Source: CAWARU01 sp963784575 | Lineage (GTDB): Bacteria > Pseudomonadota > Gammaproteobacteria > UBA6186 > Azoamicaceae | Assembly (NCBI GenBank): GCA_963784575.1 | Contig: CAWARU010000001.1 | Coordinates: 3,162,001-3,226,000, forward strand | DNA length: 64,000 nucleotides | Direction of reading: 5' to 3' | Shown: in pieces, positions 35,728 through 44,370 of the stretch | How the letters are laid out: each line of letters begins with the position of its first letter | How positions within the stretch are numbered: the stretch's first letter is position 1 | Program-made: the position numbers and the translations under genes | Notes under the pieces: model-generated | Told to the model about the DNA's origin: nothing | Database searches by the model: none | Seen by the model: only the letters and a program-made list of their open reading frames with translations

Positions 35728-35845
35728 AAGTGATATCTCTTTCTTTAATAACTGCAGCCGTTTACGCTCTTTCAGAGAACCCACATCATATAATTGTGCA
35801 TTATTAGGCATTGGTGTTTTAACTTCTTTTGAGATTGCAAACTAA
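35681..35845 (+). CDS. possible 54-codon overlapping ORF
   Basis: A frame beginning ATG at 35681 runs through the stop of the preceding gene to TAA at 35843-35845, with GAAGAG eight nt upstream. The product (starting MNLVGFSAEYVVGAAESD) has a hydrophobic C-terminal half. Nothing identifies it. It may be a chance frame, a relic of a longer C-terminus, or a small cognate protein for the effector candidate. Low confidence. Confidence 0.2.
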   Translation: MNLVGFSAEYVVGAAESDISFFNNCSRLRSFREPTSYNCALLGIGVLTSFEIAN

Positions 35846-35860
35846 GTAGAGGACTTATCT

Positions 35861-36493
35861 ATGACTAAACCGGTATATTTTAACATTTGTGGTTGTGGTG
35901 TTGCATTACGTCGTAAAGTGGGAACTCGACTTGTTACTACAGGGGTGCAAAGCTGTGTAGTACTACTAGTGTGTTCAAGGCATTACTTTTTTGCAATCCA
36001 TTTAGATAAAAAATTGACTCGCGATATTAATCATTTTAGATTGTTCTGTATGGAAGTCAAAGAAGCATTTGAACGAAAGCAATCCGATATCAATGAATGT
36101 TTTTTATGTTATACAAACAACCCGGACAGTCTTCCGCATGCTAATTGCATTTACAATACTATATCTGAAGTATTGGTTGCGCCTACTTTATTCCGACTTC
36201 AAGGTGCGCAAGATGCTAATGTGGAATTTTATGCTAATTATGATTGGATAATTAATATTCTTCCATATAATGATCAAGGTAGCAAAATTTATTTGGTAGC
36301 CGGTGAAAGGTATATTGACGAGATAAGAACAGTGAGAGAAACACATGTTCGTGAAGGCTTAAAGGAAAATGGATTAGATGGGTTTGCAGTAGGGATCGAT
36401 GAGGTGGAGGAGCAATATTCTGATTTTGAGAATGAATATGATGAAGAAGAAGAGTATGCTACTGACTACGGTGGTTATGATTCAGTAGGTTAG
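35861..36493 (+). CDS. candidate T6SS effector, CheD/CNF1-like Cys-His (deamidase-like) protein, copy B
   Basis: 210 residues, a clear tandem paralogue of the 35071 gene: both open with (F)N-(V/I)-C-G-C-G-V-A-L and share NSLPHAN/DSLPHAN and the GFAVGI segment near residue 180. The Thr-Cys-His set is conserved as Thr26, Cys32 (TTGVQSCVVL) and His47 (FFAIHL), while much of the surface differs. The C-terminus is very acidic (EYDEEEEYATDYGGYD). Both copies keep the putative active site, so they may be two effectors with different targets rather than toxin plus immunity protein; an inactive copy would be expected for the latter. The PAAR gene follows 32 nt downstream. GAGGACTTATCT is a weak ribosome site. 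Confidence 0.75.
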   Translation: MTKPVYFNICGCGVALRRKVGTRLVTTGVQSCVVLLVCSRHYFFAIHLDKKLTRDINHFRLFCMEVKEAFERKQSDINECFLCYTNNPDSLPHANCIYNTISEVLVAPTLFRLQGAQDANVEFYANYDWIINILPYNDQGSKIYLVAGERYIDEIRTVRETHVREGLKENGLDGFAVGIDEVEEQYSDFENEYDEEEEYATDYGGYDSVG

Positions 36494-36525
36494 TTCGGTT
36501 GAATAATTCGTTGCTGGAGATTGCT

Positions 36526-36816
36526 ATGGGACAACCCGCAGCCAGAATTACTGACATGCATGTTTGCCCAATGCTAACTGGGCCGGTACCTCACGTGGGA
36601 GGACCGATCATACAATCGTCTTGTCTTAACGTTTTAGTCGGCAAATTGCCCGCTGCGCAAGTGAGTAGCATGGTCACTTGCGTTGGACCTCCAGATGTTA
36701 TTGCGATGGGCAGCACTACAGTCCTAATCGGTAAATTACCAGCCGCGCGAATGGGAGATACCACTGCGCATGGTGGGAATATTATTTTAGGCTGTCCCAC
36801 TGTTTTGGTGGGTTAA
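36526..36816 (+). CDS. PAAR-domain T6SS spike tip protein
   Basis: PAAR proteins cap the VgrG spike with a zinc-bound cone. From the ATG at 36526 the protein is 96 residues: MGQPAARITDMHVCPMLTG, PHVGGPI, the second half GKLPAARMGDTTAHGG and the end GCPTVLVG. The repeated P-A-A-R and zinc-ligand His/Cys positions are visible. It is a minimal PAAR with no toxin extension. A TTG frame start 27 nt earlier is less likely, because GGAG six nt before 36526 is a good ribosome site. It closes the plus-strand effector section; hcp follows on the opposite strand. Confidence 0.94.
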   Translation: MGQPAARITDMHVCPMLTGPVPHVGGPIIQSSCLNVLVGKLPAAQVSSMVTCVGPPDVIAMGSTTVLIGKLPAARMGDTTAHGGNIILGCPTVLVG

Positions 36817-36859
36817 AAGTAATTGCAAAAATTATACAAAAACTAGCAAGCCAATTGCA

Positions 36860-37372
36860 TCAAGCTGCAGCTACAGGAGTAGCTTGAGCAAGATCATAGG
36901 CTGTGCGAATTGGTGTGCCGGGTGTTCCATCCTGTTTATAGGGTGTGTACCCAACTTGAATTTTTGAAAAATTAAGAGTCATTTTTTCTGTTGGAGAGCC
37001 GCCACTGCCATTACCCCCAAAAGCAAAACTGCTGAGCAATACATCTGATAAGGTAATATCTAAGTAACTTCGTAGGCCTGTCCCTGTTTGTACGCCTGGC
37101 GCAGTTTCTACAAAGTGGATCACAACTGTCTTACCTTGACCAAGGCAGCTTTCTAAAAACAATTTTGGGGAAGTTTCATCAACCTTTTTTGAGATACGAA
37201 GTTCAGAAAATGAAGGCGCATTAACCCCGCGATTGGACTGACTACCACCCTCATGAGAGGTAATTGAACGCCCTAATCCGAAATCTGTTGCTAGCAGCTC
37301 AATACATTTTTCAAATCCTTTTGCAGTCACATTACCATCTATACCATCAATTTTCATGTAAATAGTTGACAT
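36860..37372 (-). CDS. hcp: T6SS inner tube protein Hcp (TssD)
   Basis: Hexameric ring protein stacked as the needle tube and secreted. 170 residues opening MSTIYMKIDGIDGNV, with FGLGRSI, the APSFSELRISKKVDETSPKLF segment, TGLRSYLDITLSDVLLSSF and a C-terminal MTLNFSKIQVGYTPY: the standard Hcp1 pattern and length. It is encoded opposite to all other T6SS genes here and is separately transcribed, as suits a highly expressed tube protein. A double ribosome site (AGGAAAGGAAAACA) precedes the start. The stop lies 43 nt from the convergent PAAR stop. Confidence 0.95.
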   Translation of the reverse strand: MSTIYMKIDGIDGNVTAKGFEKCIELLATDFGLGRSITSHEGGSQSNRGVNAPSFSELRISKKVDETSPKLFLESCLGQGKTVVIHFVETAPGVQTGTGLRSYLDITLSDVLLSSFAFGGNGSGGSPTEKMTLNFSKIQVGYTPYKQDGTPGTPIRTAYDLAQATPVAAA

Positions 37373-37708
37373 TGTTTTCCTTTCCTAACTAGCTATCGTA
37401 ACTAGATTGATTGATACCTAAAAACACCCTTGAACATTAAAAGCTATATGTGCTAGGGACATCGGGATTATTGACAGTACAGAAAAGTCAATGATCAACA
37501 CCAATTATACTTTTTTTCTTGAAACTGTCTATCTATTTTTAATCAATATTTAGCAAATTCCCTAAGACTTTCAATAAAAGTTTACTTTAATTTATAGTCG
37601 GTCTGATTTTTCTGGACATATTTGTTAAGAAATGTTATTAATGTTAAATTTTATGTCATTTATGGATGATATTAACTGGCCATCATTGTTGATATCAAGC
37701 TATCTATT
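37373..37708. promoter_or_regulatory. divergent regulatory region between hcp and the tssJKLM arm
   Basis: 336 nt, very AT-rich, no coding frame seen. ATTGAC (37470-37475) and GTCAAT (37487-37492) form a 6-bp inverted repeat 11 nt apart, a possible operator on the hcp side. A weak promoter candidate for the plus strand is TTGTTA (37622-37627), 17 nt, TAAATT (37645-37650). No clear sigma-54 site was found. Both promoters are tentative. Confidence 0.4.
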
Positions 37709-38266
37709 ATGAACAGCTTGTACGAAAACGCTGATATGAAAACACTTAAAGTAACAATTGCTACGATTTCAAAGCCTGGGGAGCAATTTGATAATACTTG
37801 GTTGGAAGGCAAGCAATCAAATTCAGTCGAAAGCAAAACATCCCCAAGCGTTAATGCAAAATCACCTGACTTTACTCCCGCTGTTCAGGCTGTTCAACTT
37901 AAATTCTGTACTACATCGGATAATCAATTTCTCTACATGGATAGCAATGCTCCAAGAACCATCGAAGATGGCGAAATGATAGAGCTTGAAAATTATAGAA
38001 TTACTCTAAATCTCGATGAACTTAGTGAGAAAATCGGCTTGTCTTCCAGAGATCATTTCTTTAAGGCAAATGATATCGAGATGCTTGACAATATAAGTCT
38101 TACAGAAGTGACAGGAAATGATATACTGACCTCTGCAAAGGTTGAGGTATTAGAAGATCCACTGTTATTTTTGGATAAAGGGCAGCCTCTTTCGGACACA
38201 TGGTATCATGAAATTACGCATGTCACTTATTCAGAACGAACAAAACATGGAAAAAAGGTAAGATGA
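37709..38266 (+). CDS. T6SS-associated protein, possible degenerate FHA domain (TagH-like)
   Basis: 185 residues from 37709, or 176 from the ATG at 37736; neither has a good ribosome site. The middle segment QFLYMDSNAPRTIEDGEMIEL followed by YRITLN resembles the last strands of an FHA phosphopeptide-binding domain (P-x-x-L/I-x-D-G-D-x-I-x-L...Y-x-L). DPLLFLD later resembles the D-P-L segment of T6SS TagH/VasC proteins. In other loci an FHA gene stands just before tssJ, as here. FHA residues that bind phosphothreonine are not visible, so it may be a degenerate or distant relative. Its stop overlaps the tssJ start (ATGA). Confidence 0.55.
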   Translation: MNSLYENADMKTLKVTIATISKPGEQFDNTWLEGKQSNSVESKTSPSVNAKSPDFTPAVQAVQLKFCTTSDNQFLYMDSNAPRTIEDGEMIELENYRITLNLDELSEKIGLSSRDHFFKANDIEMLDNISLTEVTGNDILTSAKVEVLEDPLLFLDKGQPLSDTWYHEITHVTYSERTKHGKKVR

Positions 38267-38730
38267 AAGAAACTTTACACCTATTGATGCTCCTATCGAT
38301 GATGCTAATATTATGTAGTTGTAGTTCTGCTCCTGAAACACAAAATCTGAAAGTGCAATATAATGCCTGCACAAATTTGAATCCTGATGTATACGGTGAT
38401 CCTGCACCGGTAGTAGTCACCATGTATCAATTAAAATCTATAGAAGAATTACAAGAAAGTGATTTTTTTGCTTTAGAAGATAACTCTAAAAATATTTTAA
38501 AAGAAGCTCTTCTTACCAAAAGTGAAACAGAAATTCGGCCCAATCAAACACTGGATGTTGTTCAAGAGATATTACCAGGAACAAAATATATGGCTTTTGT
38601 AGCAGCTTATAGGGACATCAATAATGCAGGTTGGAAAATTACAATTCCAATAACGGAAATAAAAGGAAATCAAGTTTCTGTTTTGTTGGAACCTGAATCA
38701 ATTAAAGTGGGATCGGGAGTCAAAGGATGA
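38263..38730 (+). CDS. tssJ: T6SS membrane-complex lipoprotein TssJ
   Basis: Outer-membrane lipoprotein that anchors TssM. 155 residues with a signal peptide and lipobox LCSC (lipidated Cys20). The TssJ fold sequence follows, including NLNPDVYGDPAPVVVTMYQLK, ESDFFALEDN and LPGTKYMAFVAAYRD. Length is normal. It overlaps the upstream gene and tssK by 4 nt each, indicating tight translational coupling. Confidence 0.92.
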   Translation: MKETLHLLMLLSMMLILCSCSSAPETQNLKVQYNACTNLNPDVYGDPAPVVVTMYQLKSIEELQESDFFALEDNSKNILKEALLTKSETEIRPNQTLDVVQEILPGTKYMAFVAAYRDINNAGWKITIPITEIKGNQVSVLLEPESIKVGSGVKG

Positions 38731-40070
38731 TAGCAAATAAAATTGTCTGGTCCGAAGGCATGTTTCTGCAGCCCCATCATTTACAATACCAAGAAAAATA
38801 TATAGAACGTCTCGTCAATAATCGTCCCAATATTACGGGATTGTCAAATTGGGGGATTTTAGAATACCAAATAGATCATACCTTATTATCTTTAGGAAAA
38901 TTTGCTTTGTTGTCTTGTAAAGGGATTTTTCCAGATGGCACAGCTTTTGATACTGGTTTGGAAGGATATGCCCCGCCTCCGATTGATATTCCCCTGGCCA
39001 CCAATAATACACTCCTTTTCCTCTGTCTTCCTTTGAGACGGCCAAACATATCCGAAGTTGGTTTTACAGAACAACACCATCCTACTTGCCGCTATTTATT
39101 AGATAATGCAGAAGTAACGGATATTAATGCAAATTCGAATAATGCGGCTGATATTCAAATTGGCCGTTTATGGCTTAGAATCCTGTCTGAAACTGAAGAT
39201 CGGGGAGGATTTAACTCTATTCCCATTGCAAGAATAAATGAAGTAATGCCTGATAAACAAGTTAAGCTAGATGAAAGTTTTCTACCCCCTTGTTTAGATG
39301 TTCATACAATCACTAAATTACAGAATATCATCAAAGATTTACTGAGCCTGCTTTATAATCGAGGCGAAACCCTTGCTAGCCGCCAGTCAGAATTGGGGAG
39401 CAATGGCGCTTCAGAGATCATGGACTTTATGTTGCTCATTATCATCAATCGTGCGGAAGCTTTGTTGCAATTTTATGCAAGCAAAAGAGGTGTTCATCCT
39501 GAAACTCTATATCTTTATCTAATTGAATTGCTTTCTGATCTCTCTATATTTTATAACAAGACACGCAGAATAAAAAATTGGCCAATTTATAGGCATGAAG
39601 ATCTCCAAAATACATTTGATCCCCTTATCATTGAATTAAAGCGCGCCTTATCTTTGATTGTACTGCACAGTGCTCTTGAGCTACATCTGGAAGCAAAAGA
39701 GTATGGTACTTGGGAATGTTTATTAGAAGATAAAAACCTTTTGAATCAAGCGGATTTTGTGCTTGCAGTTCACGCAGAACTTCCTAATAAAGAACTTTGT
39801 GAGCAAGTGACTTCACAAGTCAAAATTGCTTCCCTTGATTCGATAAACAATTTGATGATTCATTCCTTACCAGCGATCGACTTAGAACCTTTAACGACAC
39901 CCCCTAGGGAGATACCACTGAACGCGGGATATGTCTATTTCTTATTAAATAAAGCCAATGCGCATTGGCGGGATTTATTTAATTCTAGCGGTTTGGCTGT
40001 TCATTTTGGAAATGAATTTCCAGGGCTTCAGGTTCAACTCTGGGCGCTTAGGAAAAAACCCTATGTCTAG
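38727..40070 (+). CDS. tssK: T6SS baseplate-membrane adaptor TssK
   Basis: Connects the baseplate to the TssJLM membrane complex. 447 residues opening KIVWSEGMFLQPHHLQYQEKY, the characteristic TssK start. Later family segments are LLFLCLPLRRPN, RIARINEVMPDK-like SIPIARINEVMP, LLSDLSIFYN and the C-terminal NAGYVYFLLNKANAHWRDL. Length and order are normal. It overlaps tssJ by 4 nt and tssL by 8 nt. Confidence 0.95.
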   Translation: MIANKIVWSEGMFLQPHHLQYQEKYIERLVNNRPNITGLSNWGILEYQIDHTLLSLGKFALLSCKGIFPDGTAFDTGLEGYAPPPIDIPLATNNTLLFLCLPLRRPNISEVGFTEQHHPTCRYLLDNAEVTDINANSNNAADIQIGRLWLRILSETEDRGGFNSIPIARINEVMPDKQVKLDESFLPPCLDVHTITKLQNIIKDLLSLLYNRGETLASRQSELGSNGASEIMDFMLLIIINRAEALLQFYASKRGVHPETLYLYLIELLSDLSIFYNKTRRIKNWPIYRHEDLQNTFDPLIIELKRALSLIVLHSALELHLEAKEYGTWECLLEDKNLLNQADFVLAVHAELPNKELCEQVTSQVKIASLDSINNLMIHSLPAIDLEPLTTPPREIPLNAGYVYFLLNKANAHWRDLFNSSGLAVHFGNEFPGLQVQLWALRKKPYV

Positions 40071-40857
40071 CACAATCGAAATCAAGCAGAGTGATAATCA
40101 AAACATGTCTAGTCTGGAAGTGATAAGCGAATCCAGAATACCACACAATAATTTTTTACTATGGGCTGCCAAACCTTTATTATCTTTATTGACAACTGTA
40201 AAAGAAGTCGAAGAATGTCGTGATATTGCTTTGCTTCGAGATAAAATCTTAGATCAAATTCGCTACTTCGAGTATCGTTGTAACTTGCAAAAATATCCAA
40301 GCAGGACCATATTGGCAGCTCGCTATGCTTTGTGTACTGCTTTGGATGAAGCTGTTCTAAAAACACCGTGGGGCAAAAATAGCATTTGGTTACAACAAAG
40401 TTTATTGGTAACTTTACATCATGAATGGGTTGGGGGTGAAAAATTCTATATCATATTAGAGGAATTTTTAAAATCTCCTGAGGAAAATTATCATGTTCTT
40501 GAACTTTTCTATAATATATTAAGTCTCGGATTTGAAGGGAAATTTTACACTGACCCCATGGGATGGCTTAGAGTTCGTAATAATTTGTTTCGAATCCTGC
40601 AAAAATCAAAAAAGAGAGAATTTACGTTTTCAGTAGGTTCTGGGATTTCTTTAAAGAAGAGCCGATTGTTTCTGTTACCCATTTGGATGATTTTGCTGCT
40701 TTCAGGAAGCATATTATTATGTATTACTTTGATATTAGAACACCATGCTGAACGAAACAAAGTGGTCATTTATTCTCTGTTGGATAAGATAAAAAAATCT
40801 GAACAAATAGAAAATCATACCTATCAAATATTGCCTTTAAATGGAAATTCACAATGA
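40063..40857 (+). CDS. tssL: T6SS inner-membrane protein TssL (DotU family)
   Basis: Cytoplasmic-domain partner of TssM. From the ATG at 40063 it is 264 residues, beginning MSSTIEIKQSDNQNMSS; an earlier in-frame ATG at 39958 lies inside tssK and is unlikely. The DotU segments are visible: FLLWAAKPLLSLL, QIRYFEYRC, ARYALCTALDEAVLKTPWG, SLLVTLHHEWVGGEKFY and FYNILSLGFEGKF. One C-terminal membrane segment lies near residues 205-225 (LFLLPIWMILLLSGSILLCI). There is no peptidoglycan-binding OmpA domain, so it is the short form. TTAGGAAAA precedes the start. The stop overlaps tssM. Confidence 0.93.
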   Translation: MSSTIEIKQSDNQNMSSLEVISESRIPHNNFLLWAAKPLLSLLTTVKEVEECRDIALLRDKILDQIRYFEYRCNLQKYPSRTILAARYALCTALDEAVLKTPWGKNSIWLQQSLLVTLHHEWVGGEKFYIILEEFLKSPEENYHVLELFYNILSLGFEGKFYTDPMGWLRVRNNLFRILQKSKKREFTFSVGSGISLKKSRLFLLPIWMILLLSGSILLCITLILEHHAERNKVVIYSLLDKIKKSEQIENHTYQILPLNGNSQ

Positions 40858-43800
40858 TGAAATGGATTCTTTCCACATTTTTCCAGGCGCTTGTTATTGC
40901 GTTTTTTTGTTTTTTGATATGGATTACTGGTTCTCGGATTCAGATTGATCATTGGATGCCGCTGAAGAGTGTTGAAGCAAGGCTCCTGGTTATTTTAAGT
41001 GTCATTTTACTTTGGGTTCTTATTACTGTATTAAAACAAAGATCTACAAAAATTTCAGAAAAGAAATTAACGACTTCTATATTTAAAATCAAATCCAATC
41101 CTAATTTAGAGAAAGATACCAAGAAAATACAAGAATTTAATCAGGATGTTCAAGCGCTTATTGTTGATTTACGAAAATCCCAAATTATGAATGGTAAGAA
41201 AGTGGTATCAATTGATAATTTGCCTTGGTATTTAGTGGTAGGATCAAGGCATAGTGGTAAAACAGCATTAATCGAGAATTCGGGACTACATTTCCCACAG
41301 TTTGACCATCAAGATGAACGTTTTCAGAAAGAACAAGTTCCAGGATTAATGACATACGTTTCTGAAGAAGCCGTTTTTATAGAATATTCAAGATTCAAAG
41401 CGGAGCCAAATAGCGAAATCAATATGCAGAGCGATACCTGGAAGGGAATATTAACAACATTAAAAAAATATAAAAAAGGAAAAGCGTTAAATGGTTTAAT
41501 TATTACCGTCGATATGAGTGAAGTTATCCATGAGGATGCGACAAGAGAAACAAGAATTAAAGCACTGCGGCGTTATATTGTCGATTTGTATCATTTATTA
41601 GGCATTCAATTACCCGTTTATGTAGTACTCACCAAATGTGATGCTTTGTCCGGGTTTTTAGATTTTTTTGGTCGTTGTGATATAGATAATCAAAATCAGG
41701 TATTGGGTTTTACATTTCCTATAAAAGCATTTAAGGAAGGTAGTATTGCAGAAAACTTCGGAACTGAATATGACAAATTTGTCGATAAATTGAATGATCA
41801 ATTATTGTGGTTGATGGAAGCAGAGCAAAGTCTAAATCGCCGTGAATCCATAAACCTTTTTCCGCAACAATTTGCTTTGCTAAAGAATGTATTTATTGAA
41901 AGATTTCTCGAGATTTTTCAAGCCAATAAACTGTATGAGCTGGTTCATTTTAGAGGAGTTTACTTCACCAGCGCCCTACCGCAAGATGGTGTCCTCAGCA
42001 ACCCCTTAAATTTATTGATTGGAAAGCAATTCGATGTCAAGCTGCCTGCACGTTCTCAAAAAATTACCCAGTCTCAAACACTTTTTATTAAAGATGTTTT
42101 TCAAAAAATCATTTTTCCGGAACATAATTTGGTTAATTATAGTGATAGGGTTTATCGCAGCAAATATTTGCTGCAAAGTTTATCTTATTGCTTTGCCGTG
42201 ATAATGTTAAGCCTCGGTTCATTTTTGTTCATCAAAGGGTATGTATACAATAAGCATTACCTTTTAATGGTGGAACGTATCCTAAAAGAAACGAAATTAT
42301 CTCAAGCTGATTGCTCACTCCATGCGGATAGTAATTTAATTGATGTGATTAAAATCTTAAATTCATTGAAATTCTGTTTAGATGCTTACAATAGCGATGC
42401 AAAAAGGTGGCTTCTCTCTTATGAAATCTATAAAACCGTTGAAGTAAAAAATAATATCGAACTCATATTTAATTCAATACTGATGAACGATTTTCTACCA
42501 AAGGTAGCTTATGGAGTAGAAAGACAATTAATTGCAAAACAAGGAGACTTCGAATCACTCTATAATGTTTTAAAAGCCTATTTGGCTTTGGGTGATCCTG
42601 CGCGTTATCCAAAAGAATGGATTGAAAATGTTGCACAATTTCTTTGGCAACAAGATTATAACTTGAACGAGGAAGAGAAGAAACATTTAAGCCAATATCT
42701 GCATTTAGCAGTAGAAAAAAATGTTCAATCTCTAAATATTAATCAAGATTTGGTTCAAAGAACTATCGTGTTGCTGACAGAAAAACCATTGGCGTCGAGA
42801 ATATATGCCAAAGTTAAGGAACAATCAAATCAAAAATCAAATCAAACCTTAGATTTGATGAAACTTGCAAATCAATCAAATGCAATTTTTAATGAATCTG
42901 AGCATCGTTATATCGATCCCTTATTTACCAATAATGGTTTTATTGAACTTTATTCTCCAGCGCTCTTTGCAATGATAAACTCCTACCATAAAGATGGCAT
43001 ATTGGTTAAGTCGAAAGTATTGCAAAATGAATATGCCGTTACTCCTGAGATGCTAACCAATACCGCAGTACAATTTTATACAGAGGATTATGTCAATCAA
43101 TGGCAACAAGCCCTGGAGTCACTTAAAATTGAACCTTTCGCAAATTATGAGGATGCAATTCTAAAAATAAATCAATTGCGGAGCGAGAACTCGCCATTAA
43201 AAAAGGTATTGAATATTTTTTCACATAATGTGAATGTCCTTTTCAAAGATAAAGAGCTTAAAGTTGCAGATTCCTTCAGTAACTTATGCCGTCTTGGGAA
43301 TAATGAAACTATCAATAAGACTATCAATGTCGATAATATTTTGAAAAATCTGGATGATCTTTATAATGTATTGATTAAAATGAAACAGGAGCCTGACATT
43401 AATAAAGCCAGTTTTTTAATTACTAATTCTTTTATGACAAATGACAACAATCCATTTGAACAAATCCTTATATATGCCAATCAACTTCCAAAACCTTTGA
43501 ATGAATGGTATAAGACAGTTGCTATTGCTACGTGGGAAATTTTGATGCATCAATCTCATCAATATATTAATACTTTATGGAAAAAGGAAATTATCAGTAA
43601 ATTTGATAAATTTAAACACGCTTACCCCTTCAATGAAAAAACGAAACAATGGATAAACATGGAAGATTTCGACGAATTCTTTTCAGGGGGTGGTTTAGTC
43701 GAAAACTTTTACAATGAGTATTTAAAATCTTATCTGGATGTCTCTGAAACACCTTGGCGCTGGGCCAAGAAATATGATTCAAGTATGAGCGATTTTGTGG

Positions 43801-44258
43801 AAGCGGCTGCAGATCTTGAAGCAATGCTTAAAATAAAACAAGCTTATTTTCCAAATAATAATAAAAAAATGGATTTTGATTTTGTTATCTCCCCCCTGGA
43901 TTTATCTCCTAATGTAGCAAGTGTTTTGTTCAAAGTGGGTGAGCAGCAATTGGTATACCGCCATGGTCCGATACAAGAGTATCGGTTTAAATGGCCATCA
44001 CCAAAACAGTCAGATGAGATTACGATCGTATTTAAGGATTTTAACAATCATACTGTAACTCACACTTTTGACGGACCCTGGAGCTTCTTCAAATTGATGA
44101 GTGAGGCAAAACTTGAAAAAACTTCTCATCCAGATCATTTTAAAGTTATGATTGCCATGAATGATTTTCATGCACATTTTATTATTAAGAAACTGAATAG
44201 CCGCTTCATGCTTCATTTTAATCAGATAAAAAAACTTAGATTGCCTGAGGATTTATAA
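40854..44258 (+). CDS. tssM: T6SS inner-membrane core protein TssM (IcmF family)
   Basis: Large inner-membrane protein linking TssL to TssJ. 1134 residues. It has two N-terminal membrane segments (about 8-26 and 43-60), then a cytoplasmic NTPase-like domain with Walker A G-S-R-H-S-G-K-T (130-137) and a VDMSEV region. A third membrane segment lies near residue 455 (CFAVIMLSLGSFLFI), followed by a long periplasmic part. The C-terminal block DGPWSFFKLM is typical. Length is normal for the family. The start overlaps tssL (ATGATGA). It is the last T6SS gene in the window; the next gene is convergent. Confidence 0.95.
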   Translation: MMKWILSTFFQALVIAFFCFLIWITGSRIQIDHWMPLKSVEARLLVILSVILLWVLITVLKQRSTKISEKKLTTSIFKIKSNPNLEKDTKKIQEFNQDVQALIVDLRKSQIMNGKKVVSIDNLPWYLVVGSRHSGKTALIENSGLHFPQFDHQDERFQKEQVPGLMTYVSEEAVFIEYSRFKAEPNSEINMQSDTWKGILTTLKKYKKGKALNGLIITVDMSEVIHEDATRETRIKALRRYIVDLYHLLGIQLPVYVVLTKCDALSGFLDFFGRCDIDNQNQVLGFTFPIKAFKEGSIAENFGTEYDKFVDKLNDQLLWLMEAEQSLNRRESINLFPQQFALLKNVFIERFLEIFQANKLYELVHFRGVYFTSALPQDGVLSNPLNLLIGKQFDVKLPARSQKITQSQTLFIKDVFQKIIFPEHNLVNYSDRVYRSKYLLQSLSYCFAVIMLSLGSFLFIKGYVYNKHYLLMVERILKETKLSQADCSLHADSNLIDVIKILNSLKFCLDAYNSDAKRWLLSYEIYKTVEVKNNIELIFNSILMNDFLPKVAYGVERQLIAKQGDFESLYNVLKAYLALGDPARYPKEWIENVAQFLWQQDYNLNEEEKKHLSQYLHLAVEKNVQSLNINQDLVQRTIVLLTEKPLASRIYAKVKEQSNQKSNQTLDLMKLANQSNAIFNESEHRYIDPLFTNNGFIELYSPALFAMINSYHKDGILVKSKVLQNEYAVTPEMLTNTAVQFYTEDYVNQWQQALESLKIEPFANYEDAILKINQLRSENSPLKKVLNIFSHNVNVLFKDKELKVADSFSNLCRLGNNETINKTINVDNILKNLDDLYNVLIKMKQEPDINKASFLITNSFMTNDNNPFEQILIYANQLPKPLNEWYKTVAIATWEILMHQSHQYINTLWKKEIISKFDKFKHAYPFNEKTKQWINMEDFDEFFSGGGLVENFYNEYLKSYLDVSETPWRWAKKYDSSMSDFVEAAADLEAMLKIKQAYFPNNNKKMDFDFVISPLDLSPNVASVLFKVGEQQLVYRHGPIQEYRFKWPSPKQSDEITIVFKDFNNHTVTHTFDGPWSFFKLMSEAKLEKTSHPDHFKVMIAMNDFHAHFIIKKLNSRFMLHFNQIKKLRLPEDL

Positions 44259-44370
44259 ATAATTAATGCAAATTAATTTGATAAACTTTAATATAGGTAA
44301 CTTAGTTTTAAAATGGTGATGCACTATGTCCACAATATGAGTAGTAACTGTTCAGAATACTATTCACCAT

